DNA of 64,000 nucleotides from Pseudomonas moorei (GCF_008801475.1 NZ_VZPP01000013.1:62001-126000), one strand, 5' to 3'; positions 54,388 to 63,879 are shown, counted from the stretch's first letter. Program-made: numbers and translations. The notes: generated from the letters alone by a model not told the origin.

Positions 54388-55299
54388 ATGATTAAACAAC
54401 GCACACTGAAAAATATTATCCGTGCCACAGGTGTAGGTCTGCACTCTGGTGAGAAGGTCTATCTGACCCTCAAGCCTGCGCCTGTCGATACCGGCATCGT
54501 GTTTGTTCGTGCCGACCTGGACCCTGCGGTGCAGATCCCGGCCCGCGCGGAAAACGTTGGTGAAACCACAATGTCGACCACGTTGGTCAACGGTGACACC
54601 AAAGTGGATACGGTGGAGCACTTGCTCTCGGCCATGGCTGGCCTGGGCATCGATAACGCCTACGTCGAGCTCTCCGCGTCCGAAGTTCCAATCATGGATG
54701 GTAGCGCTGGACCCTTCGTATTTCTGATTCAATCGGCTGGCCTGGAAGAACAGGACGCCGCCAAGAAGTTCATCCGTATCCTGCGGGAAGTGACAGTGGA
54801 AGACGGCGACAAGCGCGCCACATTCGTCCCTTTCGAAGGTTTCAAGGTGAGCTTCGAGATCGATTTTGATCACCCGGTTTTCCGTGACCGCACACAAAGT
54901 GCAAGCGTGGATTTTTCCAGCACTTCGTTCGTAAAAGAAGTCAGCCGCGCCCGTACCTTTGGTTTCATGAGTGACATCGAGTACCTGCGCAAGCACAACC
55001 TCGCACTCGGCGGCAGCGTTGAAAACGCTATTGTGGTCGACGCGGATGGAGTACTGAACGAAGACGGCCTTCGCTATGAAGACGAATTCGTGAAGCACAA
55101 GATCCTCGATGCAATTGGTGACCTCTACCTGCTGGGCAATAGCCTGATTGGTGAGTTCAAGGGCTTCAAGTCCGGACATGCATTGAACAACCAGCTGCTG
55201 CGCAAGTTGATTGAGCAGACAGATGCTTGGGAAGTCGTGACTTTCGAAGACGCCAGCACTGCACCGATCTCTTACATGCGCCCTGTAGCGGCCGTGTAA
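54388..55299 (+). CDS. lpxC: UDP-3-O-acyl-GlcNAc deacetylase LpxC
   Basis: The 303-residue zinc amidase performs the committed step of lipid A synthesis. Zinc ligands H78 (VEHLLSA), H237 and D241 (HKILDAIGD) are all present. It has a 112-bp leader with a candidate -10 TATCAT at 54330-54335. It ends at a strong terminator that closes the dcw region. Confidence 0.97.
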   Translation: MIKQRTLKNIIRATGVGLHSGEKVYLTLKPAPVDTGIVFVRADLDPAVQIPARAENVGETTMSTTLVNGDTKVDTVEHLLSAMAGLGIDNAYVELSASEVPIMDGSAGPFVFLIQSAGLEEQDAAKKFIRILREVTVEDGDKRATFVPFEGFKVSFEIDFDHPVFRDRTQSASVDFSSTSFVKEVSRARTFGFMSDIEYLRKHNLALGGSVENAIVVDADGVLNEDGLRYEDEFVKHKILDAIGDLYLLGNSLIGEFKGFKSGHALNNQLLRKLIEQTDAWEVVTFEDASTAPISYMRPVAAV

Positions 55300-55322
55300 G
55301 AAAAAAACCTCTCTAGTTTTTT

Positions 55323-55350
55323 AAAGGCTACCTTCGGGTAGCCTTTTTTT
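55323..55350 (+). terminator. rho-independent terminator after lpxC
   Basis: AAAGGCTACC pairs with GGTAGCC around a TTCG tetraloop and is followed by seven T. Confidence 0.95.
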
Positions 55351-55412
55351 ATGCCTCGAATTGCGTTGGTGTCTGAGCGGGCCTCATCGCGGGCAGTCGG
55401 CACGACGAAGAC

Positions 55413-56912
55413 TCAGGCAACCACCACACGATTGCGCCCCCCTTCCTTGGCCTGGTACAGCGCCTTGTCTGCCGCAAACAACAGCAGTTCCAGGCTGTTG
55501 TCGCTCGCGGTTGTCCAGGTGCTGATGCCGATGCTCACCGTCATTGGCGCATCGTCATCGCCCACCAAGGGCAATTGTTCGACCTGCGCTCGAATGCGCT
55601 CGGCGATCTGCCGCGCGCCTTCGTTGTCGGTTTCGGCCAGGATCACCGAAAACTCCTCACCACCATAACGGGCCACCAGGTCGGTCGGGCGATGCACATT
55701 GGCGCTTATGACGGCGGCCAGCGAACGCAAGGCCTCGTCACCGCCGAGGTGTCCATGGCGGTCGTTGAAGGACTTGAAGTGATCGGCATCGATCATCAGC
55801 ACCGACATGGGCTTGCCGGAACGCTGTGCGCGAAACCATTCATGGCGCAGGGTCTGGTCGAGCGTCCGGCGATTGGCCACGCCGGTCAAGGCATCGGTGG
55901 CGGCCAGTTGCGCCAACTCCTGCTCGGCGAACTGACGCAGGCGCAATTCGCGGCAGAGTAACCAGGTCAGCCACAGCAAACCGATGCACAGGACGCCAGT
56001 GGCACCGCTGATAACGATGGCCGTTCGCCTCCAGGTGGCGAACACCTGATCGCTGGACAGAGCGACAATCACGGTCAATGGCAGGTTGCCGACCCGACTG
56101 AAGGTGTACAGGCGTTGCTCGTTGTCGACGCTTGAAACACCGTCGAAACTGCCGCTGCCTTCACGCAGCATCCGCACGACATTGGGACGACCGGCGAAGC
56201 TTTTGCCGATGGAGTTGTCCTCCAGGTATGGCTTCTGGGCCAAAAGAACGCCATCGTCATTGATGATGGCCAGTGTGTTATCGGTGCCGATGTCCAGGCT
56301 GCTGAACAACTGATCGAAGTAAGCCAGGCGCATCGACGCCACCGCGACCCCCAGAAACTCACCCGTGGACGAGGAAATGCGCCGGCTGAAGCTGATTTGC
56401 CATTCATCGCTGTACGCGCAGTCGCAACGAGGCTTGTACGGCTGGCTGATGAACATGCCGGTGTCCCGGTTGTAGGCATGGGCGAGGAAGTAGTCGCGAT
56501 CGGCGAAGTTACCCGGCTTGGGGTCGATCAACGAAGAGTCGGCGAGCACGCCGCCGTGCTTGTCGAGCAACAGGATGTCGCCCTTGTAGCGTGCGGTGGT
56601 GGAGCGGTCGAAGAGCACCAGGTGACGGATCTGCGCCGAAACCTGTTTGAGATCGTCTCGTTGCGCGGCGGCGATCAGACCCTGCAAGGTCAGGTCGTAG
56701 AGTTCAACCGTGCGCAATACGTCGGCGTCGATCAATTGCGCGACAGTGGTCGCGCCGCGTGCTGCTGCCTGTTGGGCATTGGCGCGTTCGCGGATCAGCA
56801 GGAAGGTCACGATGCCGAGAATCGCGATGACCGTCAGGCTGCTGCCAAGGATTACCAGTAGCTCAGGCCGTCCGGCACTGCCTGAATGATGTGGGGGGCG
56901 GCGTTCAGTCAT
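55413..56912 (-). CDS. membrane diguanylate cyclase with Cache sensor
   Basis: The 499-residue protein makes c-di-GMP. A first membrane helix (about 18-40) is followed by a periplasmic Cache-like region to about 290, then a second helix (about 298-320) and a GGDEF domain. The active-site motif is GGEEF at 417-421, consistent with activity. A product-inhibition I-site RPTD lies at 408-411, five residues upstream. The domain opening LAATDALTGVANRRTL is intact. It is monocistronic and convergent with lpxC. The ligand is unknown. Confidence 0.93.
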   Translation of the reverse strand: MTERRPPHHSGSAGRPELLVILGSSLTVIAILGIVTFLLIRERANAQQAAARGATTVAQLIDADVLRTVELYDLTLQGLIAAAQRDDLKQVSAQIRHLVLFDRSTTARYKGDILLLDKHGGVLADSSLIDPKPGNFADRDYFLAHAYNRDTGMFISQPYKPRCDCAYSDEWQISFSRRISSSTGEFLGVAVASMRLAYFDQLFSSLDIGTDNTLAIINDDGVLLAQKPYLEDNSIGKSFAGRPNVVRMLREGSGSFDGVSSVDNEQRLYTFSRVGNLPLTVIVALSSDQVFATWRRTAIVISGATGVLCIGLLWLTWLLCRELRLRQFAEQELAQLAATDALTGVANRRTLDQTLRHEWFRAQRSGKPMSVLMIDADHFKSFNDRHGHLGGDEALRSLAAVISANVHRPTDLVARYGGEEFSVILAETDNEGARQIAERIRAQVEQLPLVGDDDAPMTVSIGISTWTTASDNSLELLLFAADKALYQAKEGGRNRVVVA

Positions 56913-56987
56913 GAGGCTGATATCTGCTGGAATGACTGATTAAGCGTAGTCCCATAACCCAGGCAGCCTGAAAAAATGCCGACACCT

Positions 56988-57087
56988 GTAGGAGCGAGCC
57001 TGCTCGCGAACAATCCAGCAACGCCGCAGTAAATCTAGTTTTACGCGTTTTTGTTCACGACCCTCGCGAGCAGGCTCGCTCCCACAA
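56988..57087. repeat. REPIN (GGAGCGAGCCTGCTCGCGA type)
   Basis: GTAGGAGCGAGCCTGCTCGCGAA is mirrored by TCGCGAGCAGGCTCGCTCCCAC about 50 bases later. The spacer is longer than in the other doublets. It lies upstream of the diguanylate cyclase gene. Confidence 0.83.
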
Positions 57088-57120
57088 GGGGAGGGCAGTC
57101 ATCGTTGCAGCCAATGCAAT

Positions 57121-57148
57121 AAAAAAAGCCGCTGATAGCAGCGGCTTT
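57121..57148 (-). terminator. rho-independent terminator after the small secreted protein gene
   Basis: On the minus strand AAAGCCGCTG pairs with CAGCGGCTTT around a four-base loop and is followed by a run of seven T. It lies 68 bases downstream of the small gene. Confidence 0.88.
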
Positions 57149-57215
57149 GAAGACAACTTTTCAAAGGGAAGAGCCGATGAAAAGCGTCGAGGGAAACAGG
57201 AGTGATGCGTGGCAA

Positions 57216-57437
57216 TCAGCTGTCTTTCAGGGCCTGCTGCTCGCTCTGGGTGCTCGATGCCTGAGGGGACTGGGCTTCCTGGGCTTTCGCGGTCATCTCG
57301 CTCTGACGTTCTTCAAACGCGGCGGCGCGTGCGGAATTCTGTGCGACGAATGCGTGCGACTCTTCAGCCATGGCGAATGGAGACACGAACAAAGAGGACA
57401 AAACGAAAGCGCTGGCAATACCCATACTGTTGGACAT
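57216..57437 (-). CDS. small secreted protein of unknown function (73 aa)
   Basis: The frame gives a signal peptide (MSNSMGIASAFVLSSLFVSPFAMA) and a short mature part of about 49 residues, rich in Ala, Gln, Glu and Ser and probably helical (EERQSEMTAKAQEAQSPQASS). AAGG lies eight bases before the ATG at 57437, and a clear terminator follows, so it is a real gene. I do not recognise the family. Small periplasmic proteins such as PtrA occur next to copper-type two-component genes in Pseudomonas, which makes a similar role possible but unproven. Confidence 0.75.
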   Translation of the reverse strand: MSNSMGIASAFVLSSLFVSPFAMAEESHAFVAQNSARAAAFEERQSEMTAKAQEAQSPQASSTQSEQQALKDS

Positions 57438-57579
57438 CTTTAAAACCTTCTTGCTTGGCAAGTGCTGTTTGGTGCGGGCAAAGATAAGGATGTTGGGCGC
57501 CGGGAAACAGACCTGATTCAAGAAAGGACTATTGCGGAAAAAGCAAAGATTGCAGCGAGTGGCAGTGCTGGCGGGTGCG

Positions 57580-58944
57580 TCAGACAGGCAGGTGAATCCC
57601 GAAGGTATTCATTCCATGGTCGCTGCGCACGAACACGTCGCCGCCATGCATCAGGGCAATCGCCTTGACGATCGCCAATCCCAACCCATGGTTGTTACCG
57701 CTGTTGCTGCGCGAAGCATCGACGCGGTAGAAGCGCTCGAACAAACGCGGCAAGTGCTCGCTGGCAATGGGCGAACCGGGGTTGGCCACGCCAATGCTGA
57801 CCTGATGCTCTTCGGCCTCGATCCGTACCTGAATGACCTGCCCGGGTTCGGTGTGTTGTACGGCGTTACTCAGCAGGTTGATCAGCGCCCGGCGCAGATG
57901 CGCGATCTCGATCCGAACCTGAGCATCGCCGCTGACCTGCACCTGAACCTGGGCATCCTCGAGAATGAAATCCAGGTATTCGAGGGTCGTCGCCACTTCG
58001 TCAGCCAACGAGGTAGAGGTCAGTTTGGTCGCCTTACTGCCCTGGTCGGCGCTGGCGAGGAACAGCATGTCGTTGATGATCGAACGCAGTCGTTCCAGTT
58101 CTTCAAGATTCGATTGCAGCACCTCGAAATAATGCTCGGCCGAACGTCCGCGGGTCAGGGCGACCTGGGTCTGGCCGATCAGGTTGGTCAGGGGCGAGCG
58201 CAGTTCGTGAGCGACATCGGCATTGAACGACTCAAGGCGCGAGTAGGCCTGCTCGACCCGTTCCAGCGTGGAGTTGAACGAGTTGACGAACTGATTCAAC
58301 TCCGGCGGCAACGACGACATTTGCAGACGCCCCGAGCGCAAGGGCGGAGCCAGACGCTGGGCTTCCTGAGACAGCTTGATCAAGGGTTTGAGGCCAATGC
58401 GCGCCACCCAATAACCCAGCGCCGACGCCAGCAGCACCCCGATAATCGCCAGGCTGATCAGGGCAATCAACAAGTGGTGTTGAGTCTGGAAAAAGGTCTC
58501 GGTGTCGATGCCGATCATGAAGCGCAGCGGCGGGCGCTGATCCTTGGCCGGGAATTCACTGACCAGTACTTTCAGTGGATAACGCTGATCCGGCAGTTGC
58601 AGGTCGCGCATGCCCAGCGGCCCTTGGGCGAAGGCGCGGATCTGCGGGGTGAGGTTGCCGTATTCGTACTGGGGATCGCCGCTGGTGATCCAGAAGCTGA
58701 TGCGCTTGTCCTCTTCGCCGAGCAGCTTGAGCTTGTTGTTGATCTTCACCCAATGCTCGGGCGTGCCATAGCGGCCGACGGTGGATTCGAGCACGCTGTA
58801 GCGCGCATCCAGTTCGGCTTCAGGCAACAGTCCCAGGCCTTTATCCACCTGCTGATACAGCGCCCAGCCAATCAGGAGGAATACCAATAACGCCACCAGC
58901 GTGAACATGCCGCTCAGGCGCAGGGCGATCGAGTTACTGGACAC
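57580..58944 (-). CDS. sensor histidine kinase, heavy-metal (CusS/CopS) type
   Basis: The 454-residue kinase has a first membrane helix (about 12-30), a periplasmic sensor of about 125 residues, a second helix near 158-180 and a HAMP segment. The phospho-acceptor H246 lies in DVAHELRSPLTNLIGQTQV and the ATPase boxes (NLLSNAVQHTE, GLGLAIVKAIALMHGG) are intact. The layout fits the heavy-metal sensor kinase family. The start is probably GTG 58944, seven bases after GGAG, overlapping the regulator gene by 11 bases. A longer frame to 59118 lies inside that gene. Confidence 0.9.
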   Translation of the reverse strand: MSSNSIALRLSGMFTLVALLVFLLIGWALYQQVDKGLGLLPEAELDARYSVLESTVGRYGTPEHWVKINNKLKLLGEEDKRISFWITSGDPQYEYGNLTPQIRAFAQGPLGMRDLQLPDQRYPLKVLVSEFPAKDQRPPLRFMIGIDTETFFQTQHHLLIALISLAIIGVLLASALGYWVARIGLKPLIKLSQEAQRLAPPLRSGRLQMSSLPPELNQFVNSFNSTLERVEQAYSRLESFNADVAHELRSPLTNLIGQTQVALTRGRSAEHYFEVLQSNLEELERLRSIINDMLFLASADQGSKATKLTSTSLADEVATTLEYLDFILEDAQVQVQVSGDAQVRIEIAHLRRALINLLSNAVQHTEPGQVIQVRIEAEEHQVSIGVANPGSPIASEHLPRLFERFYRVDASRSNSGNNHGLGLAIVKAIALMHGGDVFVRSDHGMNTFGIHLPV

Positions 58945-59611
58945 CACGGCTCTCCAGCACATAACCCATGCCGCGAATGGTGTGCAGCAGTTTCTCTTCG
59001 AACGGCCCGTCGAGCTTGGCCCGCAAGCGTTTGATCGCGACTTCGACGACGTTGGCGTCGCTGTCGAAATTGATGTCCCAGACCATCTCGGCAATGGCCG
59101 TTTTCGAGAGGATTTCACCTTGCCGGCGGGCCAGTACGCTGAGCAACGAGAACTCCTTGGCGGTCAGGTCCAGGCGCGTACCGGCGCGGGTGGCCTTGCG
59201 GCTGATCAAATCTATCCACAGGTCGGCGATGCTCACTTGCACCGGTTCATGGCCGCCGCTGCGCCGGGTCAACGCTTGCAGACGCGCCACCAGCTCAAGG
59301 AAGGAAAACGGCTTGCCGAGGTAATCATCGGCACCGTCGCGCAGGCCCTTGATCCGGTCTTCGACACGCTCACGGGCAGTGAGCATGATCACCGGGGTTT
59401 GCTTGCGCGCACGCAGGGCGCGCAGTACGCCGAAGCCGTCCAGGCCCGGCAACATCACGTCGAGGACGATCACCGCGTAGTCGCTTTCCAGCGCCAGGTG
59501 CAGGCCTTCCACACCATCGCGCGCCAGGTCCACGGTGTAACCCTGTTCCGTCAGGCCGCGGTGCAGATAATCCGCGGTTTTTTCCTCGTCTTCGATAATC
59601 AGAACGCGCAT
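58934..59611 (-). CDS. OmpR-family response regulator, heavy-metal (CusR/CopR) type
   Basis: The 225-residue regulator has receiver residues E7-D8, phospho-acceptor D51 (VIVLDVMLPGLDG) and the conserved Lys in the GKPFSF loop. A winged-helix DNA-binding domain ends with VVEVAIKRLRAKLDGPFEEKLLHTIRGMGYVLE. The GADDYLGKPFSFLELVARLQALTRR linker matches the copper/heavy-metal regulator branch. It lies nine bases after the RND permease gene. Confidence 0.92.
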   Translation of the reverse strand: MRVLIIEDEEKTADYLHRGLTEQGYTVDLARDGVEGLHLALESDYAVIVLDVMLPGLDGFGVLRALRARKQTPVIMLTARERVEDRIKGLRDGADDYLGKPFSFLELVARLQALTRRSGGHEPVQVSIADLWIDLISRKATRAGTRLDLTAKEFSLLSVLARRQGEILSKTAIAEMVWDINFDSDANVVEVAIKRLRAKLDGPFEEKLLHTIRGMGYVLESRGVQ

Positions 59612-59620
59612 GACCCCGCC

Positions 59621-62600
59621 TCAGTCTGTGGTTGCCAGCGCCGGTACGGGCGTAGGTTTGGGCTTATGAAATAACCGCTCAAGCCACAAGTATATGACCG
59701 GAGTGGTGAACAGCGTCAGCGCCTGGCTAACCAGCAAACCGCCAACGACCGCGATCCCCAGGGGCTGGCGCAACTCGGCGCCGGTGCCGTAGCCGAGCAT
59801 CAGCGGCAGGGCGCCGAGCAGGGCGGCGAGGGTGGTCATGATGATCGGCCGGAACCGCGTGAGGCAGGCCTGGAAGATCGCTTCTTCCGGTGACAAGCCA
59901 CCTTTGCGCTGCGCTTCGAGGGCGAAGTCGATCATCAGGATGCCGTTCTTCTTCACGATACCGATCAGCAGCACCAGTCCGATCAGCGCCATGATCGAAA
60001 AGTCCTGACCGCAAATCCACAGCATGATCACCGCGCCCAGGCCCGCCGAGGGCAGGGTCGAGATGATCGTCAGTGGATGCACGAAGCTTTCATAGAGCAC
60101 ACCGAGAATGATGTACACCGCCACCAGCGCCGCCAGGATCAGCCACGGCTGGCTGGCCAGCGAACTCTGGAAGGCCTGGGCCGCGCCCTGGAAATTGCCA
60201 CTGATGGCTGCCGGCATGCCGATGTCGAGCTTGGCCTGGTTGAGGATGATCACCGCATCGCCCAACGCCACACCGGGTGCCAGGTTGAACGACAGGTTGG
60301 CCGCCGGGAACATCCCGTCATGGGCGATGGACAGCGGGCCGATGGTCGGCGCATCGAATTTCGCCAACGCCGACAACGGCACCATCTCGCCGCTCAGCGG
60401 GGAGCGCAGGTAGAAATAGTTGAGGCTTTCCGCCTTGCCGCGTTGCTGGGTGTCCAGTTCCAGGATCACGTTGTACTGGTTGATCTGGGTCTGGAATTCG
60501 TTGATCTGCCGCTGGCCAAAGGCGTCGTACAGCGCTTCGTCGACATCGCTGGCAGTCAGGCCGAAACGTGCCGCCGCGCTGCGGTCGATCGTGATGTGGG
60601 TGATGCTGCCACCCAGTTGCAGGTCATTGGACACATCGCGAAATGCCGGGTTGCTGCGAAGTTTTTCCGTCAGGCGCTGGGTCCAGGTGCTCAGCACCGC
60701 GCCGTCATTGCTCTTGAGTACGTATTGGTACTGGGCGCGGCTCGGGCCGGAGCTGAGGTTGATGTCCTGGCCGGCGCGCAGGTACAGCACGATGCCCGGT
60801 ACTTTCATCAGTTGCGGGCGAATCCGGTCGATGAACTGACTGGCCGAAACGTCACGATCACTGCGTTTTTTCAGGGAAATCCAGAAGCGGCCGTTGGCGA
60901 TGGTCTGGTTGCTGCCCGACACCCCGACCGAGTGGGAAAAGGCTTCGACCGCCGGGTCTGCCGCGACGATTTCAGCCATCGCCAGGTGCTTTTTCACCAT
61001 GTCGCTGTAGGAAATATCCGCAGCCGCCTCGGTGGTGCCGAGGACGAATCCGGTGTCCTGCACCGGGAAGAAGCCTTTGGGGATAAAGATGTACCCGGCA
61101 ATCGCCAGTCCGAGGGACAGGCCGAACACCCCGATCATCAACTTCTGATGCGCCAGGGCGTGGCGCAGGCCTTTTTCATAGAGGGCCAGCAAGCGTTCGC
61201 CGAAGGTCAGTTTGCTGTGGGCATGATGCACGGGCGCCCGCATGAACAGCGCAGCCAGTGTCGGGGCCAATGTCAGCGATACCACCACCGAAATCATGAT
61301 GGTCGAGGTGGCGGTCAACGCGAACTCCTTGAACAACCGTCCGACCACGCCGCCCATGAACAGCAGCGGAATGAACGCCGCCACCAGCGAGAAACTGATC
61401 GAAACCACGGTAAAACCGATCTCGCCGGCGCCTTTGATCGCCGCTTCGCGCATGCCGTCGCCGGCTTCCAGGTGTCGGTGAATGTTCTCCACCACCACAA
61501 TCGCATCGTCGACCACAAACCCCACGGCGACCACGATCGCCACCAGTGTCAGGTTGTTCAGGCTGAAGCCCATGATGTACATCAGGGCGAAACTGGCTGT
61601 CAGCGAAACCCCGAGCACCGCCGACACAATCATGGTTGCCGACCATTGGCGCAAGAACAGCGCCATCACCGCGACCACCAGCAGGATGGCGATCAGCAGG
61701 GTGACTTCCACTTCATGCAGCGAGGCGCGAATGGTCTGGGTGCGGTCGACCAGCACTTTGACCTGTACCGACGCCGGCAGCATGGCTTCGAGGGTGGGCA
61801 ATGCGGCCTGGATGCGGTCCACGGTCTCGACGATATTGGCACCCGGCTGCCGGGATATGACCAGGTTCACCCCAGGCCGGTCACCGGCCCAGGCCTGGAC
61901 GTAAGCATCTTCCGAACCGTTGACGACTTTGGCCACATCCTTCAAGTGAACCGGGGCACCGTCCTTGTAGGAAACGATGAGCTGGCTGTATTCCTCGGGG
62001 TGGAACAATTGGTCGTTGGTGGACAGCGTCGAAATACTCGACTCGCCGTACAGGGCCCCTTTGGCCAGGTTGAGGCTGGTTTTCTGGATCGCCAGGCGGA
62101 TGTCGGCCAGCGTCAGGCCGATGGCGGCGAGCTTGTCGGCAGACGCCTGGACGCGAATCGCCGGGCGTTGCTGACCGGTGATGTTGATTTGGCCTACGCC
62201 ATCGATCTGGCTGATCTGACGCGAGAGCAGGGTTTCCACCAGGTCGCTGAGTTCAGTGCCGGGCATCTGGGTCGAATTGACGCTGAGGATCAGAACCGGG
62301 CTGTCGGCGGGGTTGACCTTGCGCCAGGTCGGCAGGGTCGGCATGTCCTTGGGCAGTTTGCCGGCGGCGGTGTTGATCGCGGCCTGGACCTCTTGAGCGG
62401 CGGTATCGATGCTTTTATTGAGGGTGAATTGCAGGGTCAGGATGGTCGAGCCCAGGGCGCTGCTCGAGGTCATCTGGGTTACGCCGGGGATGGCGCTGAA
62501 CTGCACTTCAAGCGGCGTGGCCACTGACGACGCCATGGTTTCCGGACTGGCGCCCGGCAATTGCGCCGCCACCTGGATGGTCGGGAACTCCGCTTCCGGC

Positions 62601-62722
62601 AGCGGCGCGATCGGCAGCCGAGGGAAGGCGATCACGCCGAGCATGACCAGGGCAAACGTCAGCAGGATGGTCGCGACCGGATGATCGATGCACCAGGCCG
62701 AAACCGAACCATGGCCCTTCAT
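59621..62722 (-). CDS. RND multidrug efflux permease (HAE-1, MdtC/MuxC-like)
   Basis: The 1033-residue inner-membrane proton antiporter has twelve predicted membrane helices and two large periplasmic loops. The proton-relay aspartates D405 and D406 are present in VAVGFVVDDAIVVVENIHRHLE. The N-terminus (WCIDHPVATILLTFALVMLGVIAFPRLPIAPLPEAEFPTI) matches the MdtB/MdtC/MuxB/MuxC branch. Unlike mdtABC, only one permease gene is present. It overlaps the adaptor stop by four bases. No outer-membrane factor gene is in the unit. Confidence 0.94.
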   Translation of the reverse strand: MKGHGSVSAWCIDHPVATILLTFALVMLGVIAFPRLPIAPLPEAEFPTIQVAAQLPGASPETMASSVATPLEVQFSAIPGVTQMTSSSALGSTILTLQFTLNKSIDTAAQEVQAAINTAAGKLPKDMPTLPTWRKVNPADSPVLILSVNSTQMPGTELSDLVETLLSRQISQIDGVGQINITGQQRPAIRVQASADKLAAIGLTLADIRLAIQKTSLNLAKGALYGESSISTLSTNDQLFHPEEYSQLIVSYKDGAPVHLKDVAKVVNGSEDAYVQAWAGDRPGVNLVISRQPGANIVETVDRIQAALPTLEAMLPASVQVKVLVDRTQTIRASLHEVEVTLLIAILLVVAVMALFLRQWSATMIVSAVLGVSLTASFALMYIMGFSLNNLTLVAIVVAVGFVVDDAIVVVENIHRHLEAGDGMREAAIKGAGEIGFTVVSISFSLVAAFIPLLFMGGVVGRLFKEFALTATSTIMISVVVSLTLAPTLAALFMRAPVHHAHSKLTFGERLLALYEKGLRHALAHQKLMIGVFGLSLGLAIAGYIFIPKGFFPVQDTGFVLGTTEAAADISYSDMVKKHLAMAEIVAADPAVEAFSHSVGVSGSNQTIANGRFWISLKKRSDRDVSASQFIDRIRPQLMKVPGIVLYLRAGQDINLSSGPSRAQYQYVLKSNDGAVLSTWTQRLTEKLRSNPAFRDVSNDLQLGGSITHITIDRSAAARFGLTASDVDEALYDAFGQRQINEFQTQINQYNVILELDTQQRGKAESLNYFYLRSPLSGEMVPLSALAKFDAPTIGPLSIAHDGMFPAANLSFNLAPGVALGDAVIILNQAKLDIGMPAAISGNFQGAAQAFQSSLASQPWLILAALVAVYIILGVLYESFVHPLTIISTLPSAGLGAVIMLWICGQDFSIMALIGLVLLIGIVKKNGILMIDFALEAQRKGGLSPEEAIFQACLTRFRPIIMTTLAALLGALPLMLGYGTGAELRQPLGIAVVGGLLVSQALTLFTTPVIYLWLERLFHKPKPTPVPALATTD

Positions 62723-63879
62723 GGTTTCGACTCCGACTGGACCACTTGCGGCGGGTCGGTCAGGACCTGCACGGTCGAACCGGGTTTGAGCCGCGACTGG
62801 CCGTCGCTGACCAGCAGATCGCCCGGTTTGACCCCTTGGATGATGTCCTGGCCGCTGCCTTGGGAAATCATCTGTACGCTAACGGTTTCGACCTTGTCGC
62901 CGTTCACCCGGTAAACGAAATGCTGGTCAAGGCCACGCTGTACGACGGTGGGCGGAACCACCAGAGCATCTTTATCCAGCGCTGTCTGAATTTTTACCGT
63001 CACCAGCAGGCCCGGCCAGAGCTTCTGCGCGGGGTTGCTGAATTCAGCCTTGGCGCGAATGGTCCCGGTGTTGGCGTTGATCTGGTTGTCGATCAGGGTC
63101 AGATGGCCTTCACCCAGCAGGTTGCCGGTTTCGCCATCGGTGTCGGCGCCGATATAGGCCTTCACTTGGGCGCGCTCCGGATCGCCGATCAAGCCTTGCA
63201 GGGTCGGCAGCATTTGCTGTGGCAGGGAGAACTCCACGGCGATCGGATCGATCTGGGTCACGGTGAACAGCCCTTGGGCGTCGGCCATGCGCAGGAAATT
63301 GCCTTCGTCCACCGTACGAATACCGACGCGGCCGGTGACCGGGGAGCGAATCTGTGTGTAGGACAGTTGCACCTGTGCCGCATCAATCGAGGCCTGGTTG
63401 CCCTGGGCGGTGGCCTTGAGCTGGTTGACCAGCGCTTGTTGCTGGTCGTAGGTCTGTTTCGAGACGCCATCGTCGACGCTCAGCAGTTTGTAGCGCTTGA
63501 GGTTGACCAGCGCCACTTGCAGTTGCGCCTGGCTTTCACCCAGTTGCGCCTTGGCCTGATCGAGGCTGGCGCGGATCGAGCGGTCGTCAATGGTGGCCAG
63601 CAGGTCGCCCTTGTTCACCAGTTGGCCTTCCTTGACCAGTAATTTGGTGAGTATGCCGTCGATTTGCGGGCGGACCACCACGCTGTGCAGGGACAGGACC
63701 GAGCCGATACCGCTGGCGTAGCGGGGGACGTCTTTTTGGACGACGCTGACCACGCGTACGGGGATGGCGGTGGGGGCGGTGAGTCTGGTTTTGGCGGGTT
63801 GAGTGGCATACCACAGGCCCAGCGCTGCCAGGACGATCAGGAGGGCGACGAGCAGGGCGGGTTTTTGCTGGATTCGCAT
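62719..63879 (-). CDS. RND efflux periplasmic adaptor (MdtA-like)
   Basis: The 386-residue adaptor has an N-terminal membrane anchor (ALLVALLIVLAALGLWYA) with no lipobox. A barrel-sandwich segment is recognisable in VVRPQIDGILTKLLVKEGQLVNKGDLLATIDD. A coiled-coil hairpin (about 105-165) and beta-barrel domains follow. It links the permease to an outer-membrane channel. It is the first gene of the adaptor-permease-regulator-kinase unit. Confidence 0.93.
   Translation of the reverse strand: MRIQQKPALLVALLIVLAALGLWYATQPAKTRLTAPTAIPVRVVSVVQKDVPRYASGIGSVLSLHSVVVRPQIDGILTKLLVKEGQLVNKGDLLATIDDRSIRASLDQAKAQLGESQAQLQVALVNLKRYKLLSVDDGVSKQTYDQQQALVNQLKATAQGNQASIDAAQVQLSYTQIRSPVTGRVGIRTVDEGNFLRMADAQGLFTVTQIDPIAVEFSLPQQMLPTLQGLIGDPERAQVKAYIGADTDGETGNLLGEGHLTLIDNQINANTGTIRAKAEFSNPAQKLWPGLLVTVKIQTALDKDALVVPPTVVQRGLDQHFVYRVNGDKVETVSVQMISQGSGQDIIQGVKPGDLLVSDGQSRLKPGSTVQVLTDPPQVVQSESKP

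Noticed and set aside
57580..59118. 512-residue version of the histidine kinase
   Set aside because: The extra N-terminal part is out-of-frame translation of the response-regulator gene. A GTG at 58944 with GGAG seven bases upstream gives a normal membrane-anchored start.
60077..62527. 816-codon open frame on the plus strand across the RND permease gene
   Set aside because: It is antisense to a full-length RND permease. Its translation is low-complexity (many H, R, Q, G) without any domain, typical of a high-GC shadow frame.
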